From positions 248,001-312,000 of the forward strand of contig CAWHYG010000008.1 of NCBI GenBank assembly GCA_963833505.1: a stretch of 64,000 bases of DNA. The letters run 5' to 3'. The translations under genes and the position numbers were made by a program. Positions 52,199-60,396 of this stretch are shown in pieces; the first letter of the stretch is position 1, and each line of letters starts with the position of its first letter. Source of the stretch: CAWHYG01 sp963833505 (GTDB taxonomy: Bacteria; Eisenbacteria; RBG-16-71-46; CAIMUX01). The notes under the pieces were generated by a model. That model was given only the letters and a program-made list of their open reading frames with translations, made no database searches and was not told the DNA's origin.

Positions 52199-54184
52199 CT
52201 ATGCACGGATCCGGAGGGCGTGGCAAGCGTTTTTGTCGAGAATCATCGTCGCACCCGTGGCCGTCGGGCCGATCCTCCGGAGCAGGAACCTCCCGACCCC
52301 CAGTCCCATGCAGAGAACACCCTTGGCCGCCAACATCGTAGGCGGATCCATCTGCGATTGCACCTGGGCCAGCGCCTTCTCCATCCCGGCCAAGTCCAAG
52401 ATATCTCTACAGTTGTCCGAGCCGCGCATCAAGTCGAGCCAGTCCCGGCACGTGCTTTCTTCCGCCCTCAGACGATATCCCAGGTCAGCGGCCTGTTCGC
52501 CGAGTTTGCGGTTCCACTGGACTTCCGGCGGCACCAGACCATCGAGGGACCGCCGGATCAACCATCGGTCCCAATCTCCCCGACCGTATTGATCGACCGG
52601 GATGCCGAGACAGAATAGCAGAACCTGCAGATCGGCGGTCGGATCGCGAACCTCCATCCCATAGGCCGCTCCGAGCTCCTGCCACACGGATCCGCTCGAG
52701 TCGCGACCCGGCTGCAACATGAAGAACCGACCGTCCGGAGGCTCGACGCCTCCGACGAGGCGAGGGTCCCGGCCGGCGGCCTTCGCCTCCCGGCAAACGC
52801 GCTGGGAGAACTCCGGATTCGCAGCGGAGAACGTCGGACGCTCCAGCGACCGGGCTCGAGCTGCGGACCAGCGGAACCGCACGCTGCGGACCAGCGCGCC
52901 CACGACCTGGCTCCTCACGGCCCGGATCCAGGATCGGCCGTGCAGACGCTTCCAGGACCCCAGCTCTTTCACAGCCAGCCCCACCCGACCTGAGCACAAC
53001 TGGTGCCAGGCTCGATCCGAAAGACCGCGCCAGGACGACCCGGCGTTGCCCATCTGGCCGACCAGCAGGACTCCGACCCCCCGCTCCTGAGCGGACTCCA
53101 ACAAGGCCGTGAGCCAGAAGTAGTTGGGGGGGGCGGCCCCGGGCTCGCCCTGGATGTCGAGCTGGCGATCGATTCCGCCGAGCGGAGTCACGTGATCGGC
53201 CTGGATGCGCACGTGCGGCACTCCCGGCCAGAGCTCAGCCACCGAGTGGGCGAGCTTCCACTCATCTCCGATCCGATGGGGCAGCGCACCGTCCAGGGGA
53301 TGCGTGGGCACGGCAGTGAACGCAGTCAGGACCTGCCCTCTCGACTGCAGCTCCCGGGCCGCCAGGGCCATGACGGAGCTGCTGTCGAGTCCGCCGCTGA
53401 GCGTGGCGCCGATCGGGCGTACGCTGCGAAGGCGGTCCCGAACCGCCCGAGCGTAGATCTCCAGAAACGCCCCCACGTAGTCGTCGTCGGAGCCCAGACG
53501 GATCTGCGGCGCATTCTCCATCCGCCAGTATTGCCGGATGGCGACGCGTCCTTCCTGCCACCGCAGAAAATGCGCAGGGGGAAGGCGGCGGATCCCCTGA
53601 TGAGCCGTGCTCGTTCCATCACCGGACCACCAGTTCAGGTGCTGAAGGAGATGAAGCTCGTCCAGCTCGCGAGAGACATCGGGAATCGCCAGCAACCCTT
53701 TGGCCGAGCTGGCGAAGGCGAATCGCTTCGGGGTCACCGCGTAGTAGAGCCCGGTCTGCCCGAAAGGATCGCGGGCCAGAACGAGGCACCGGCTTCGGGG
53801 ATCCCGAATGGCGAACGACCAATCGCCCCGGAGGCGGGGCAGCGCCGACTCTCCCCAGCGAAGCCAGGCATGGAGCAAGAGCGAGGTGTCCGGCATCGCC
53901 GCTCGCTCGGAACCCGGGATGTCCAGAGCGTCGCACAACGCGTCCCTGTCATCCAGGCGGGCGCTGGCCGTCAGGACCAGCCCGGACGCGGGATCCACGA
54001 GCGGCAGGCGTTCGCCCGCCGCTTCCGGAAGAGAAAGCAGCTTGAGGTGCCCGAGGCCGACCGGGCCTTGGACCCAGGTCCCGCGGCCGTCCGGCCCCCA
54101 GACGGCCATCGCCTTCTCCATGGCCGGCAATTCGCCGCCGAGTGGGACGCCGCCCAGGTTGACGATCCCGAAGATCCCGCTCAA
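52199..54184 (-). CDS. Lasso cyclase (asparagine-synthetase-like, C protein)
   Basis: About 661 residues from TTG 54184. The N-terminus SGIFGIVNLGG aligns with the class II amidotransferase domain but has Ser where the glutaminase Cys would be, as expected for lasso cyclases, which do not use glutamine. The synthetase domain has the ATP-pyrophosphatase loop SGGLDSSSVMALA. It activates the ring Asp side chain as AMP ester and closes the macrolactam. The start overlaps the stop of a 26-codon mini-ORF (TTGA) and is preceded by a run of eight G at 54189-54196 on the coding strand. Confidence 0.92.
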   Translation of the reverse strand: MSGIFGIVNLGGVPLGGELPAMEKAMAVWGPDGRGTWVQGPVGLGHLKLLSLPEAAGERLPLVDPASGLVLTASARLDDRDALCDALDIPGSERAAMPDTSLLLHAWLRWGESALPRLRGDWSFAIRDPRSRCLVLARDPFGQTGLYYAVTPKRFAFASSAKGLLAIPDVSRELDELHLLQHLNWWSGDGTSTAHQGIRRLPPAHFLRWQEGRVAIRQYWRMENAPQIRLGSDDDYVGAFLEIYARAVRDRLRSVRPIGATLSGGLDSSSVMALAARELQSRGQVLTAFTAVPTHPLDGALPHRIGDEWKLAHSVAELWPGVPHVRIQADHVTPLGGIDRQLDIQGEPGAAPPNYFWLTALLESAQERGVGVLLVGQMGNAGSSWRGLSDRAWHQLCSGRVGLAVKELGSWKRLHGRSWIRAVRSQVVGALVRSVRFRWSAARARSLERPTFSAANPEFSQRVCREAKAAGRDPRLVGGVEPPDGRFFMLQPGRDSSGSVWQELGAAYGMEVRDPTADLQVLLFCLGIPVDQYGRGDWDRWLIRRSLDGLVPPEVQWNRKLGEQAADLGYRLRAEESTCRDWLDLMRGSDNCRDILDLAGMEKALAQVQSQMDPPTMLAAKGVLCMGLGVGRFLLRRIGPTATGATMILDKNACHALRIRA

Positions 54185-54263
54185 CGCGCCCCCCCCATGT
54201 CCGGCAATTCGCCGCCGAACGGAACGCCGCCCAATTTGACGTCCCCGAGGATTCCGCTCAACG
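54124..54263. repeat. 77-bp tandem duplication at the cyclase start
   Basis: CCGGCAATTC begins copies at 54124 and 54201; over about 63 aligned bases I count 9 differences. The copy nearer B2 encodes the mini-ORF, the other the real start of the cyclase. A G8 tract separates them. Confidence 0.9.
54181..54261 (-). other. 26-codon mini-ORF between lasso B2 and C genes
   Basis: TTG at 54261 overlaps the B2 stop (TTGA). The peptide begins LSGILGDVKLGGVPFGG, mimicking the cyclase N-terminus LSGIFGIVNLGGVPLGG, and ends in a TGA overlapping the cyclase TTG. One extra G in the G8 tract would fuse it in frame to the cyclase. Confidence 0.75.
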
Positions 54264-54806
54264 GGCTTTCTCCAGCTCCGGAAAGCGCTCGCCGAAACAA
54301 ACGACGGGAGTGAACCGGGTTGCTTCCTCTCCCCCTGTGACCACGAGCCGCCCGCTGCGAAGCCAGGCATGGGCGCTCAGCGCGCGCTCGTCGCCGGCAT
54401 CGGGAGCCGCGCCCAGGTAGAGCGAGCTGGAGATGCGGCGGCGGTGCAGCATGGCCCGGCCGGCGAGGGCCCGCACGAGGCAGGTGCACCGCCAGGGTGA
54501 CCGCCGGGTGGCGGCGTCCAGGGCCCAGACTACGCGCTTGACTCGGGCTGCGGCCTCCGGAGCATCTTGAATTGCCGGATGCGGACCCGCTGGTCCGGTG
54601 GCGTGGGCGGGGAGCGACGGGCGGACCGCCTCCGCGAATTCCGGATCGGCGACCCCGAGGTGCCGGCTGATCCGCCGAAAGGACAGGGTCAGGATGGCCA
54701 GGCGGGCGATCCCGAGCCAGAACCACGCTTCAAGGAAACAGCCCCAGTCTCCAGGGGAATGCGCCGCCGGGCCTCGGAGCCGGCCTTTTCTCCCTGCTCG
54801 GCCCAC
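54258..54806 (-). CDS. Lasso leader peptidase (transglutaminase-like, B2 protein)
   Basis: 182 residues from a GTG at 54806. CTCLVRALAGRAMLHRRRISSSLYLGA with the nucleophilic Cys and the following DERALSAHAWL with the catalytic His are the signature of lasso B2 / microcin J25-processing proteases; it cuts the leader at the core junction. The hydrophobic N-terminal half (CFLEAWFWLGIARLAIL) is also typical. About 30 residues longer than common B2 proteins, so the start may be internal. It works with the separate B1 protein just upstream. Confidence 0.9.
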   Translation of the reverse strand: MGRAGRKGRLRGPAAHSPGDWGCFLEAWFWLGIARLAILTLSFRRISRHLGVADPEFAEAVRPSLPAHATGPAGPHPAIQDAPEAAARVKRVVWALDAATRRSPWRCTCLVRALAGRAMLHRRRISSSLYLGAAPDAGDERALSAHAWLRSGRLVVTGGEEATRFTPVVCFGERFPELEKAR

Positions 54807-54812
54807 GTGGCG

Positions 54813-55106
54813 CTACTCCACCGCCTCGATCAGCTTCTCGTCGAATAGCTGGCGCAGAAACGCCCCGGCATCCTCCGCGCACGTCTCCTTATCCACCCTG
54901 TACTCCTCCTGAAGCCGCGCACAAAGGGCTCCAAAGGAGATCGGCTCCAGCAGCAGCTCCCAGATCCGCGTGCCCACGCGACCGAACCCGTAGTAGCGAT
55001 CCGTCTCCAGGCTCAGGATCACCGTCTCATCCTCCACCTGGGTGGCAAAGGGCGTGTCCTTGCGCACAAGGCGCGTTTCCGGGGTCAAACGAATCGAATC
55101 ATCCAT
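54813..55106 (-). CDS. PqqD-like RiPP recognition protein (lasso B1)
   Basis: 97 residues. VEDETVILSLETDRYYGFGRVGTRIWELL and a winged-helix C-terminus (FGALCARLQEEYRVDKETCAEDAGAFLRQLFDEKLIE) are standard PqqD/RRE features. It binds the precursor leader at the WxxPxL motif and presents it to B2. ATG with GAGAGG 8 bp upstream, 9 bp after the kinase stop. Confidence 0.93.
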   Translation of the reverse strand: MDDSIRLTPETRLVRKDTPFATQVEDETVILSLETDRYYGFGRVGTRIWELLLEPISFGALCARLQEEYRVDKETCAEDAGAFLRQLFDEKLIEAVE

Positions 55107-55115
55107 GAGGACCTC

Positions 55116-56075
55116 TCAACAGAAGGTTGGGGCGCGACCGGATTCGAGCTTGAGGATCAGGTCCGCGAGCTGTTGGACGCGGCCGAGATCCCCGGGGCGG
55201 CGGATGCGGAACATCCGAGTGTGGCGCGCAATCGCCGCCGTCTGGCGGAAGTGGCTCCCCGTCCGGTCCATCGGTTGAACGTAGAAGGGCCGGTACGTGT
55301 TGGCGGCGATGGCCAGCATCTTGTCCATCCCCGAGATCTCCTCCGGAACGGCGCGATCGAGGTCGCTGGATTCCATCAGAAAGATCGAGCGGAGCGGAGC
55401 GGGGCGGTCCGCGAACGCGATCTGGACGTTCAGGCCGTACTTCTCCACGACCTTCCGAGACGGCGTCAGGAACTCCTTCGGCGCCCGCACCTCGTCCAGG
55501 ACGTCCGGACAGAGGTGCAGCCGTGGATACGCCGGGTGGACCTGGGGAACGGCGTCTTCCGTGCACGAGACCGCACAGACGTCGTCGGACAAGACGGTCA
55601 AGCCGCGGGCGTGGAGAACCGCGGCCAGCGTCGATTTTCCGATTCCGGTCGGGCCGGTGAGAATGAATGCGCCCCGGCTGCCCAGAAGTGCGCTTCCGTG
55701 CAGCGGGTACCAGCCCCGTTGATGCAACAGAGCGCCGAAGGCGGAGCCGAACAGGTACACCCTCAGAAGATCGGCTTCCGCCTCCAGGGAAGGATCGACC
55801 GTGATCGTCCGGCCCTGCTCCACCAGGAAACCCGCGATCCCGGGAATTCGCATCAGAAAGCGCTCTCCCTCGACCTCGAAGTACCGGCTGTCGTCCCACG
55901 GTTCCCGGAGAAAGGGCGGGATCGCGCCGCGCCGAATCCACACCTCGGCCTTTCCCGAGCCCGGCACAAGCTCGGGGCATTCGATCTCGCAGCCGATCTC
56001 GAGGCCGAAAGCCGAGTATCGGTGCACGGCCTGGTCCGGAGCCGTGCGCGTGTCGGACGTCTCGGGGTCGCTCAT
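55116..56075 (-). CDS. HprK-like lasso-peptide kinase
   Basis: 319 residues. LTGPTGIGKSTLAAVLHARGLTVLSDDVCAV contains the P-loop and the DD motif of HPr kinase/phosphorylase relatives; the N-terminal region is not HprK-like. Homologues in lasso operons (paeninodin type) phosphorylate the terminal Ser of the precursor before cyclisation, and this precursor does end in Ser. First gene of the operon as I read it. The true HPr kinase of sugar regulation is excluded by context and by the N-terminal domain. Confidence 0.87.
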   Translation of the reverse strand: MSDPETSDTRTAPDQAVHRYSAFGLEIGCEIECPELVPGSGKAEVWIRRGAIPPFLREPWDDSRYFEVEGERFLMRIPGIAGFLVEQGRTITVDPSLEAEADLLRVYLFGSAFGALLHQRGWYPLHGSALLGSRGAFILTGPTGIGKSTLAAVLHARGLTVLSDDVCAVSCTEDAVPQVHPAYPRLHLCPDVLDEVRAPKEFLTPSRKVVEKYGLNVQIAFADRPAPLRSIFLMESSDLDRAVPEEISGMDKMLAIAANTYRPFYVQPMDRTGSHFRQTAAIARHTRMFRIRRPGDLGRVQQLADLILKLESGRAPTFC

Positions 56076-56180
56076 GGAACGACGTCTCGGAGTCTTGGAT
56101 GCGAGTTCAAGGTGGTGATTGCTCCCCGCCCGGGCCGGATCGAGCCCGGTTGAGGGTCCCAGTATAGCCTCAAACGAGCT

Positions 56181-58010
56181 TCATCTACGTCTGGAAGGTT
56201 CCGGCGACGACGTGACGGGGGGCCATTCTTCGGAGCCCGCCGGCTCGACGATCCCGTGCCTCATGCCGGCATCGGCCCGCGCGACCACGGCTTCAACGTC
56301 CGTCGTCGCTGTCCTGGTGGGTTCGTGCGCCCGAGGCGTCAGCAGGGCCGATGGGGCCTGGCGGGCAGGCGGCGGATACTCGCGGATCTTGAGCAGGGCT
56401 TCCGACGTCGCCCGGCGGAGATGCTCCATCCGGCGTAGCACGTGGTATTCCGGCGGAGCCTGATCGAGCCTCTTGGCGAGGATCAGGCAGCCTAATCGGT
56501 GCTCCCGGTCCCCGACCGGCATCGAGATCCGAAGCGTCGTCCGGGCGTCAAACTCCCGGTCCACTGCGGAGGAGCACGACCCCGGAGCCACGCCGGTAGG
56601 CAGGGAGGACGGCCCCGGAGCTACGCCCGTGAGCAGGGATGACGCGCCGGCGCAAGCCGGAGCCGGCGCGGAGATCGCGGGACCTCGAGCCGAATCCAAG
56701 AACGCAGGTGCCGGCGCCTCGTCGCCCGTTCCGCCCTCGACCGTCAGAAGGTCCTTGCTCAGATGGACGTCTCCGAACGCTCCGTCCAGGTGGAGGTCGA
56801 CGGAGTCCATCCGGAGGTGTCCCGCCGCCAACGTGACGTGCTCCCACAACTCCTCCAGGGAGGTGGATTCCATCACGGCGACCTGAAGCCCGAGAAACGT
56901 GCGCCCGCCGGGCTCGACGCCCATGACGGCCGAGACATCCCGGGCCCAGCCGAGGATCTTGTCGGTCGTGAGGTAGTCGATGTAACCGAGCTGGCGGATC
57001 ACGACCACCATGGTCAGGCCCAGACCGATCAGGATCAGGCCCGCCACGCGATCGCTGGCCTGGACCATGATCAGCGAGACCGCGCCCAGCGTCAGGGCGA
57101 ATCCGTAGAGAACCAGGACCGCGCGCCGGTGCGTGTAGCCGAGCTTCAGGAGCCGATGATGGAGGTGATCGTTGTCGGCCCGGAACAGCTCATGGCCGAG
57201 CAGGAACCTCCGGATCGCGGACCAGACGGCTTCCATGAGGGGAAGACCGAGGGCGATGATGGGGATCAGGATGGTGACGCCGGCCTGGGTGGTGATCGAG
57301 CCCAGGATGCTGAGCGCTGCCAGCATGTATCCGAGGAAATAGCTGCCGCAGTCCCCCATGAAGACGCCGGCCGGATTGAAATTGTAGCGGAGAAACCCGA
57401 GCGAGGCGCCGGCCAGGGAGGCCAGGCCCAGGCAGACGAACTCGCTGTGCCGTAGGAGGCCCATGATCAGAAGGACCAGGGCCGAGAACACCGTGACCCC
57501 GGCGGCGAGGCCGTCGAGTCCGTCGATCAGGTTGATCGCGTTGATCACGAGCACGAACCAGAAGATGGTGATCGGCAACGAGAGGATCCCAAGCTGGAAG
57601 GTCGGGATCCAAGGCAGCATGAGGGCATGGATCCCGATGCCGTTCGCCCACGCGATCGCCCCGGCTCCGGCCTGAACCGCGAACTTGAGACCGGGCGGCA
57701 GGCCGCGGACGTCGTCGAAGAACCCGAGCGCAAAGACGACCAGGGCCCCGCCGAGGAGCCCGACGAGTTGCTGCGGGTCCAGAACGGGTCGGCCGCGGAG
57801 AGCGTGCCAGAGAATCTGTCCGCCGCAGATCGCGAGGAACGCCAGGAAGATGGCGATCCCGCCGATGCGGGGAACGGGTCGCTTGTGGACCTTGCGGCTG
57901 GATGGCAGATCGACCAGACCGAAATGGCGCCCCACGCGCACCACGGCCGGCGTCAAGAGCAGCGAGAGCGACAGGGCGGCCGCGAACGAAACCAATACCG
58001 ACAAGAACAC
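56181..58010 (-). CDS. Undecaprenyl-phosphate sugar-1-phosphate transferase (WecA/TagO-like) with C-terminal extension
   Basis: 609 residues. About eleven membrane helices in residues 1-330. VHKRPVPRIGGIAIFLAFL, LGFFDDVRGLPPGLKF, NAINLIDGLDGLAAGV, FMGDCGSYFLGYML and DNDHLHHRLLKLGYTHR are the diagnostic loops. It starts lipid-linked polysaccharide synthesis by moving GlcNAc-1-P (or a relative) onto undecaprenyl phosphate. The extra soluble 270 residues may be GAF-like (MEHLRRATSEALLKI at the end) and include an in-frame 33-bp repeat (CCCGGAGC at 56581 and 56614). Confidence 0.92.
   Translation of the reverse strand: MFLSVLVSFAAALSLSLLLTPAVVRVGRHFGLVDLPSSRKVHKRPVPRIGGIAIFLAFLAICGGQILWHALRGRPVLDPQQLVGLLGGALVVFALGFFDDVRGLPPGLKFAVQAGAGAIAWANGIGIHALMLPWIPTFQLGILSLPITIFWFVLVINAINLIDGLDGLAAGVTVFSALVLLIMGLLRHSEFVCLGLASLAGASLGFLRYNFNPAGVFMGDCGSYFLGYMLAALSILGSITTQAGVTILIPIIALGLPLMEAVWSAIRRFLLGHELFRADNDHLHHRLLKLGYTHRRAVLVLYGFALTLGAVSLIMVQASDRVAGLILIGLGLTMVVVIRQLGYIDYLTTDKILGWARDVSAVMGVEPGGRTFLGLQVAVMESTSLEELWEHVTLAAGHLRMDSVDLHLDGAFGDVHLSKDLLTVEGGTGDEAPAPAFLDSARGPAISAPAPACAGASSLLTGVAPGPSSLPTGVAPGSCSSAVDREFDARTTLRISMPVGDREHRLGCLILAKRLDQAPPEYHVLRRMEHLRRATSEALLKIREYPPPARQAPSALLTPRAHEPTRTATTDVEAVVARADAGMRHGIVEPAGSEEWPPVTSSPEPSRRR
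56575..56660. repeat. In-frame 33-bp repeat inside the WecA-like gene
   Basis: CCCGGAGC recurs at 56581 and 56614 with similar flanks. It encodes LLTGVAPGPSS / LPTGVAPGSCSS. Confidence 0.75.
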
Positions 58011-58225
58011 GAAAGCGCCCCCCCGGAAGTGAAACGACTCCCTCGTTCCCGCAACGATCGGACCGCCCGGATCCGTGCGGCGACCATGCTTCCGTCAGTG
58101 TCGCCGCCACGGAGACAGCGCTCCGAGTGCGTCTTCCCGGACCGGACGGAAGAACGCCGAAGCGTCCCTTTTCTGCCGTCCCGACGCCCGACGGCGGACC
58201 CGGCCATTACCGAGTCCGCCCGCTT

Positions 58226-59449
58226 TCACGCCCCTCGACCGGTGCACATTGGAATCGGTCTGCCGTCCGACCGGATCGAACGGCGGCCTTCCAAAGAATC
58301 ATTCTCCGCCTGGATGAGCGCCTCTTCGGAGCTGATTCCCAGGACCTCGGAGTAGATCGACTCAAGCCGCTCTGCAATCACCCGCCAGCGATACGCCCAG
58401 GCCGTTCGCCGGCCGGCCCGGCTCAACTGCGCCCTCGCCTCGTCATCGCCGAGCAGGTTCAGCAAGGTCTGCGACCAGAGATCCGGTGACCCCGGAGGGA
58501 TCAGGTATCCATCGCGATCGTGCGTCACCACGTTCCGATAGCCTTCGATGTCCGAGGCGACCACCGGCACCCCGGCGGCCATCGCTTCCAGCAAGACCAT
58601 CCCGAAGCTCTCTCGTCCCAAACTCGGTGCGCAGAAGATGTCAGCCGATGTGAAGCACTCTAGGAGCCGCCGCCGAGGGAGACAACCCAGAAAATGCACC
58701 CGCTCGCGCAGCGGGCGGGGAACCTGGCGTTTCATGCGATCCGGTCCGGGCCCGTCTCCGACCACCAGAAGATCCACATCCGGGCACTCCTCCGCGATTC
58801 GCGGAAACGCATGGAGCAGAATCGGAAGCCCCTTTCTCGGGACCTGGGCTCCAACAAACAGCAGGTAGCGCCGTTGGTTGTGGCGAACCTGCCGCTTTCT
58901 CAAAGTCACGGCTTGAGAGAAGAAGTCGTAATCCACGCCGTTGGGGATGATTTGATAATCGCCAGGGAAGAGGCCGGTTACCGCCTTCTGGGCCGACAGG
59001 CTCACCGGCACCCGCGCCTGGGTCCGGGAAAGCAACTTCCTGAGCGGCCCCTGGAAGATCTCGAGCAGCAGATCCCGCTGGTAGTAGCTATGAAAGGTCG
59101 CGACGACGGGACACGAGGCGTGCCGGAGCGCCAGCAGCGGCAGCGTGGGCATGAGAGGATTGTGCACGTGGAGAACATCCAGATCCTCCTCGCGAAGCAC
59201 CTGACGGAGGGCCGAGCCCAGGCGCCATCCCAGGCTGATCCGGGAAAGACTTCCGTTATACCGGATCGGAAAGCTAGATCCCACCCGCCGGACCCGAGCG
59301 CCGGTCTCCGGAACGTCTCCCCGGATATTGCTGGTGAGGACGACCACGTCATGGCCGAGGTCGGTCAGCTCCTGGGAGACCGCCCGGATGTGCTCGCTCA
59401 CCCCCCCCGGCTGCGGGTAGTAGAACTCGCTGAGCATCCCGATCTTCAA
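58226..59449 (-). CDS. PimA-like family 4 glycosyltransferase
   Basis: About 407 residues from a TTG at 59449 that overlaps the acyltransferase stop (TTGA). KIGMLSEFYYPQPGGVSEHIRAV, LHVHNPLMPTLPLLAL, VATFHSYYQRDLLLEIFQGPLRKLL and the donor motif FCAPSLGRESFGMVLLEAMAAGVPVVASDIEGYRNVV resemble phosphatidylinositol mannosyltransferase PimA, but other GT4 roles remain possible. Together with the preceding acyltransferase it suggests an acylated glycolipid. Cytoplasmic, membrane-associated. Confidence 0.85.
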   Translation of the reverse strand: MKIGMLSEFYYPQPGGVSEHIRAVSQELTDLGHDVVVLTSNIRGDVPETGARVRRVGSSFPIRYNGSLSRISLGWRLGSALRQVLREEDLDVLHVHNPLMPTLPLLALRHASCPVVATFHSYYQRDLLLEIFQGPLRKLLSRTQARVPVSLSAQKAVTGLFPGDYQIIPNGVDYDFFSQAVTLRKRQVRHNQRRYLLFVGAQVPRKGLPILLHAFPRIAEECPDVDLLVVGDGPGPDRMKRQVPRPLRERVHFLGCLPRRRLLECFTSADIFCAPSLGRESFGMVLLEAMAAGVPVVASDIEGYRNVVTHDRDGYLIPPGSPDLWSQTLLNLLGDDEARAQLSRAGRRTAWAYRWRVIAERLESIYSEVLGISSEEALIQAENDSLEGRRSIRSDGRPIPMCTGRGA

Positions 59450-60366
59450 ACCGCCACCGCTCCTTTGTCCTGTGAGACCGGAGGTCCCGCGTCGTTCAGC
59501 CGGGAGAGCACGCACCACTGATCCGGGGCCTCGAGGATTTCCTGCTCCAGAAGCCGGGCGAAGGTCTCGACCGGATCCTCCTCGGGGCCGATGGCCGAAT
59601 GTACTCTGATAACATATTCGCCGTCCCGGCGCAGCAGAAACGCGGGCACGAGGGAGGCTCCGGCCCGCCGGGCCAGGCGGATGCCGGTCTCAGGCAACGC
59701 CCGCCAGCCCCCCAGAACCCACACCGCTCGCGCTCCCGATCCGAGAACGCGGTCGGCGACGAGGGCGGCGTTTCCCCCTTGGCGTAGATGTCGGAAAAGC
59801 CGCATTCCGGCGCCCGCGCCGGTGAAAACGGTGAGACCGTCCTTCCCGCGAAGCCGCGTGCACAGCCGGGTGAGCGCCTCGGGCCGCAGCTCCTCGGCGA
59901 CGACGGCGAGCCGCGGCAGTTGCGTCGCCAGCCAGCGGGCGCCCAGATCCCAGTTGCCCAGATGGCCCGTGAGCACGCAGACCGCACCAAGGGCGCGCGC
60001 CGTCTCGAGATGCTCGATGCCCTCGGCTCGGCAGGCCCGGATCAACGGCTCCGGACGGACGGCCGCGCAGACGAATTCGCCCCAGTAACGACCGTAGGAG
60101 CTGAAGACATCTTCCGGACGAGGATCAGCCGCGCCGCGTCCCGGAAGGAGTGGGCGGTGCCTGGGCGAACGGGGCGGGACTTCAGCTCGCCGAGCCCTCT
60201 CGATCTGGGCCAGGTTGTCGGCCACCACGGCGCGGGCCGGGGCGAACCGCGCCGCCAGTCGTCCGCCGGCGGCGGCGCCTGCGATCGTCCAGCGTTGCGG
60301 GAGGATCCTGGCCAGGATGGATCCGCTCCAGAGCAGGGCCAGGAATCCGAGCGACGCTTCGGTCAT
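59446..60366 (-). CDS. LpxL/PatA-family lipid acyltransferase
   Basis: 306 residues. LTGHLGNWDLGARW is the HxxxxD catalytic motif of the lysophospholipid acyltransferase superfamily; VADRVLGSGARAVWVLGGW and ALPETGIRLARRAGASLVPAFLLRRDGEYVIRV match LpxL/HtrB and actinobacterial PatA. The N-terminus has one hydrophobic helix. It acylates lipid A or a phosphoinositol mannoside-like glycolipid; coupling to a PimA-like transferase favours the latter. The stop overlaps the next start. Confidence 0.87.
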   Translation of the reverse strand: MTEASLGFLALLWSGSILARILPQRWTIAGAAAGGRLAARFAPARAVVADNLAQIERARRAEVPPRSPRHRPLLPGRGAADPRPEDVFSSYGRYWGEFVCAAVRPEPLIRACRAEGIEHLETARALGAVCVLTGHLGNWDLGARWLATQLPRLAVVAEELRPEALTRLCTRLRGKDGLTVFTGAGAGMRLFRHLRQGGNAALVADRVLGSGARAVWVLGGWRALPETGIRLARRAGASLVPAFLLRRDGEYVIRVHSAIGPEEDPVETFARLLEQEILEAPDQWCVLSRLNDAGPPVSQDKGAVAV

Positions 60367-60396
60367 TCCATTTCTTCTTGGGGTTCGGAGGCCCGG

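Noticed and set aside
52199..54370. Longer cyclase start at 54370
   Set aside because: The extra 62 codons lie over the end of B2 and the mini-ORF and have no amidotransferase-domain character; the TTG at 54184 gives the conserved SGIFG start.
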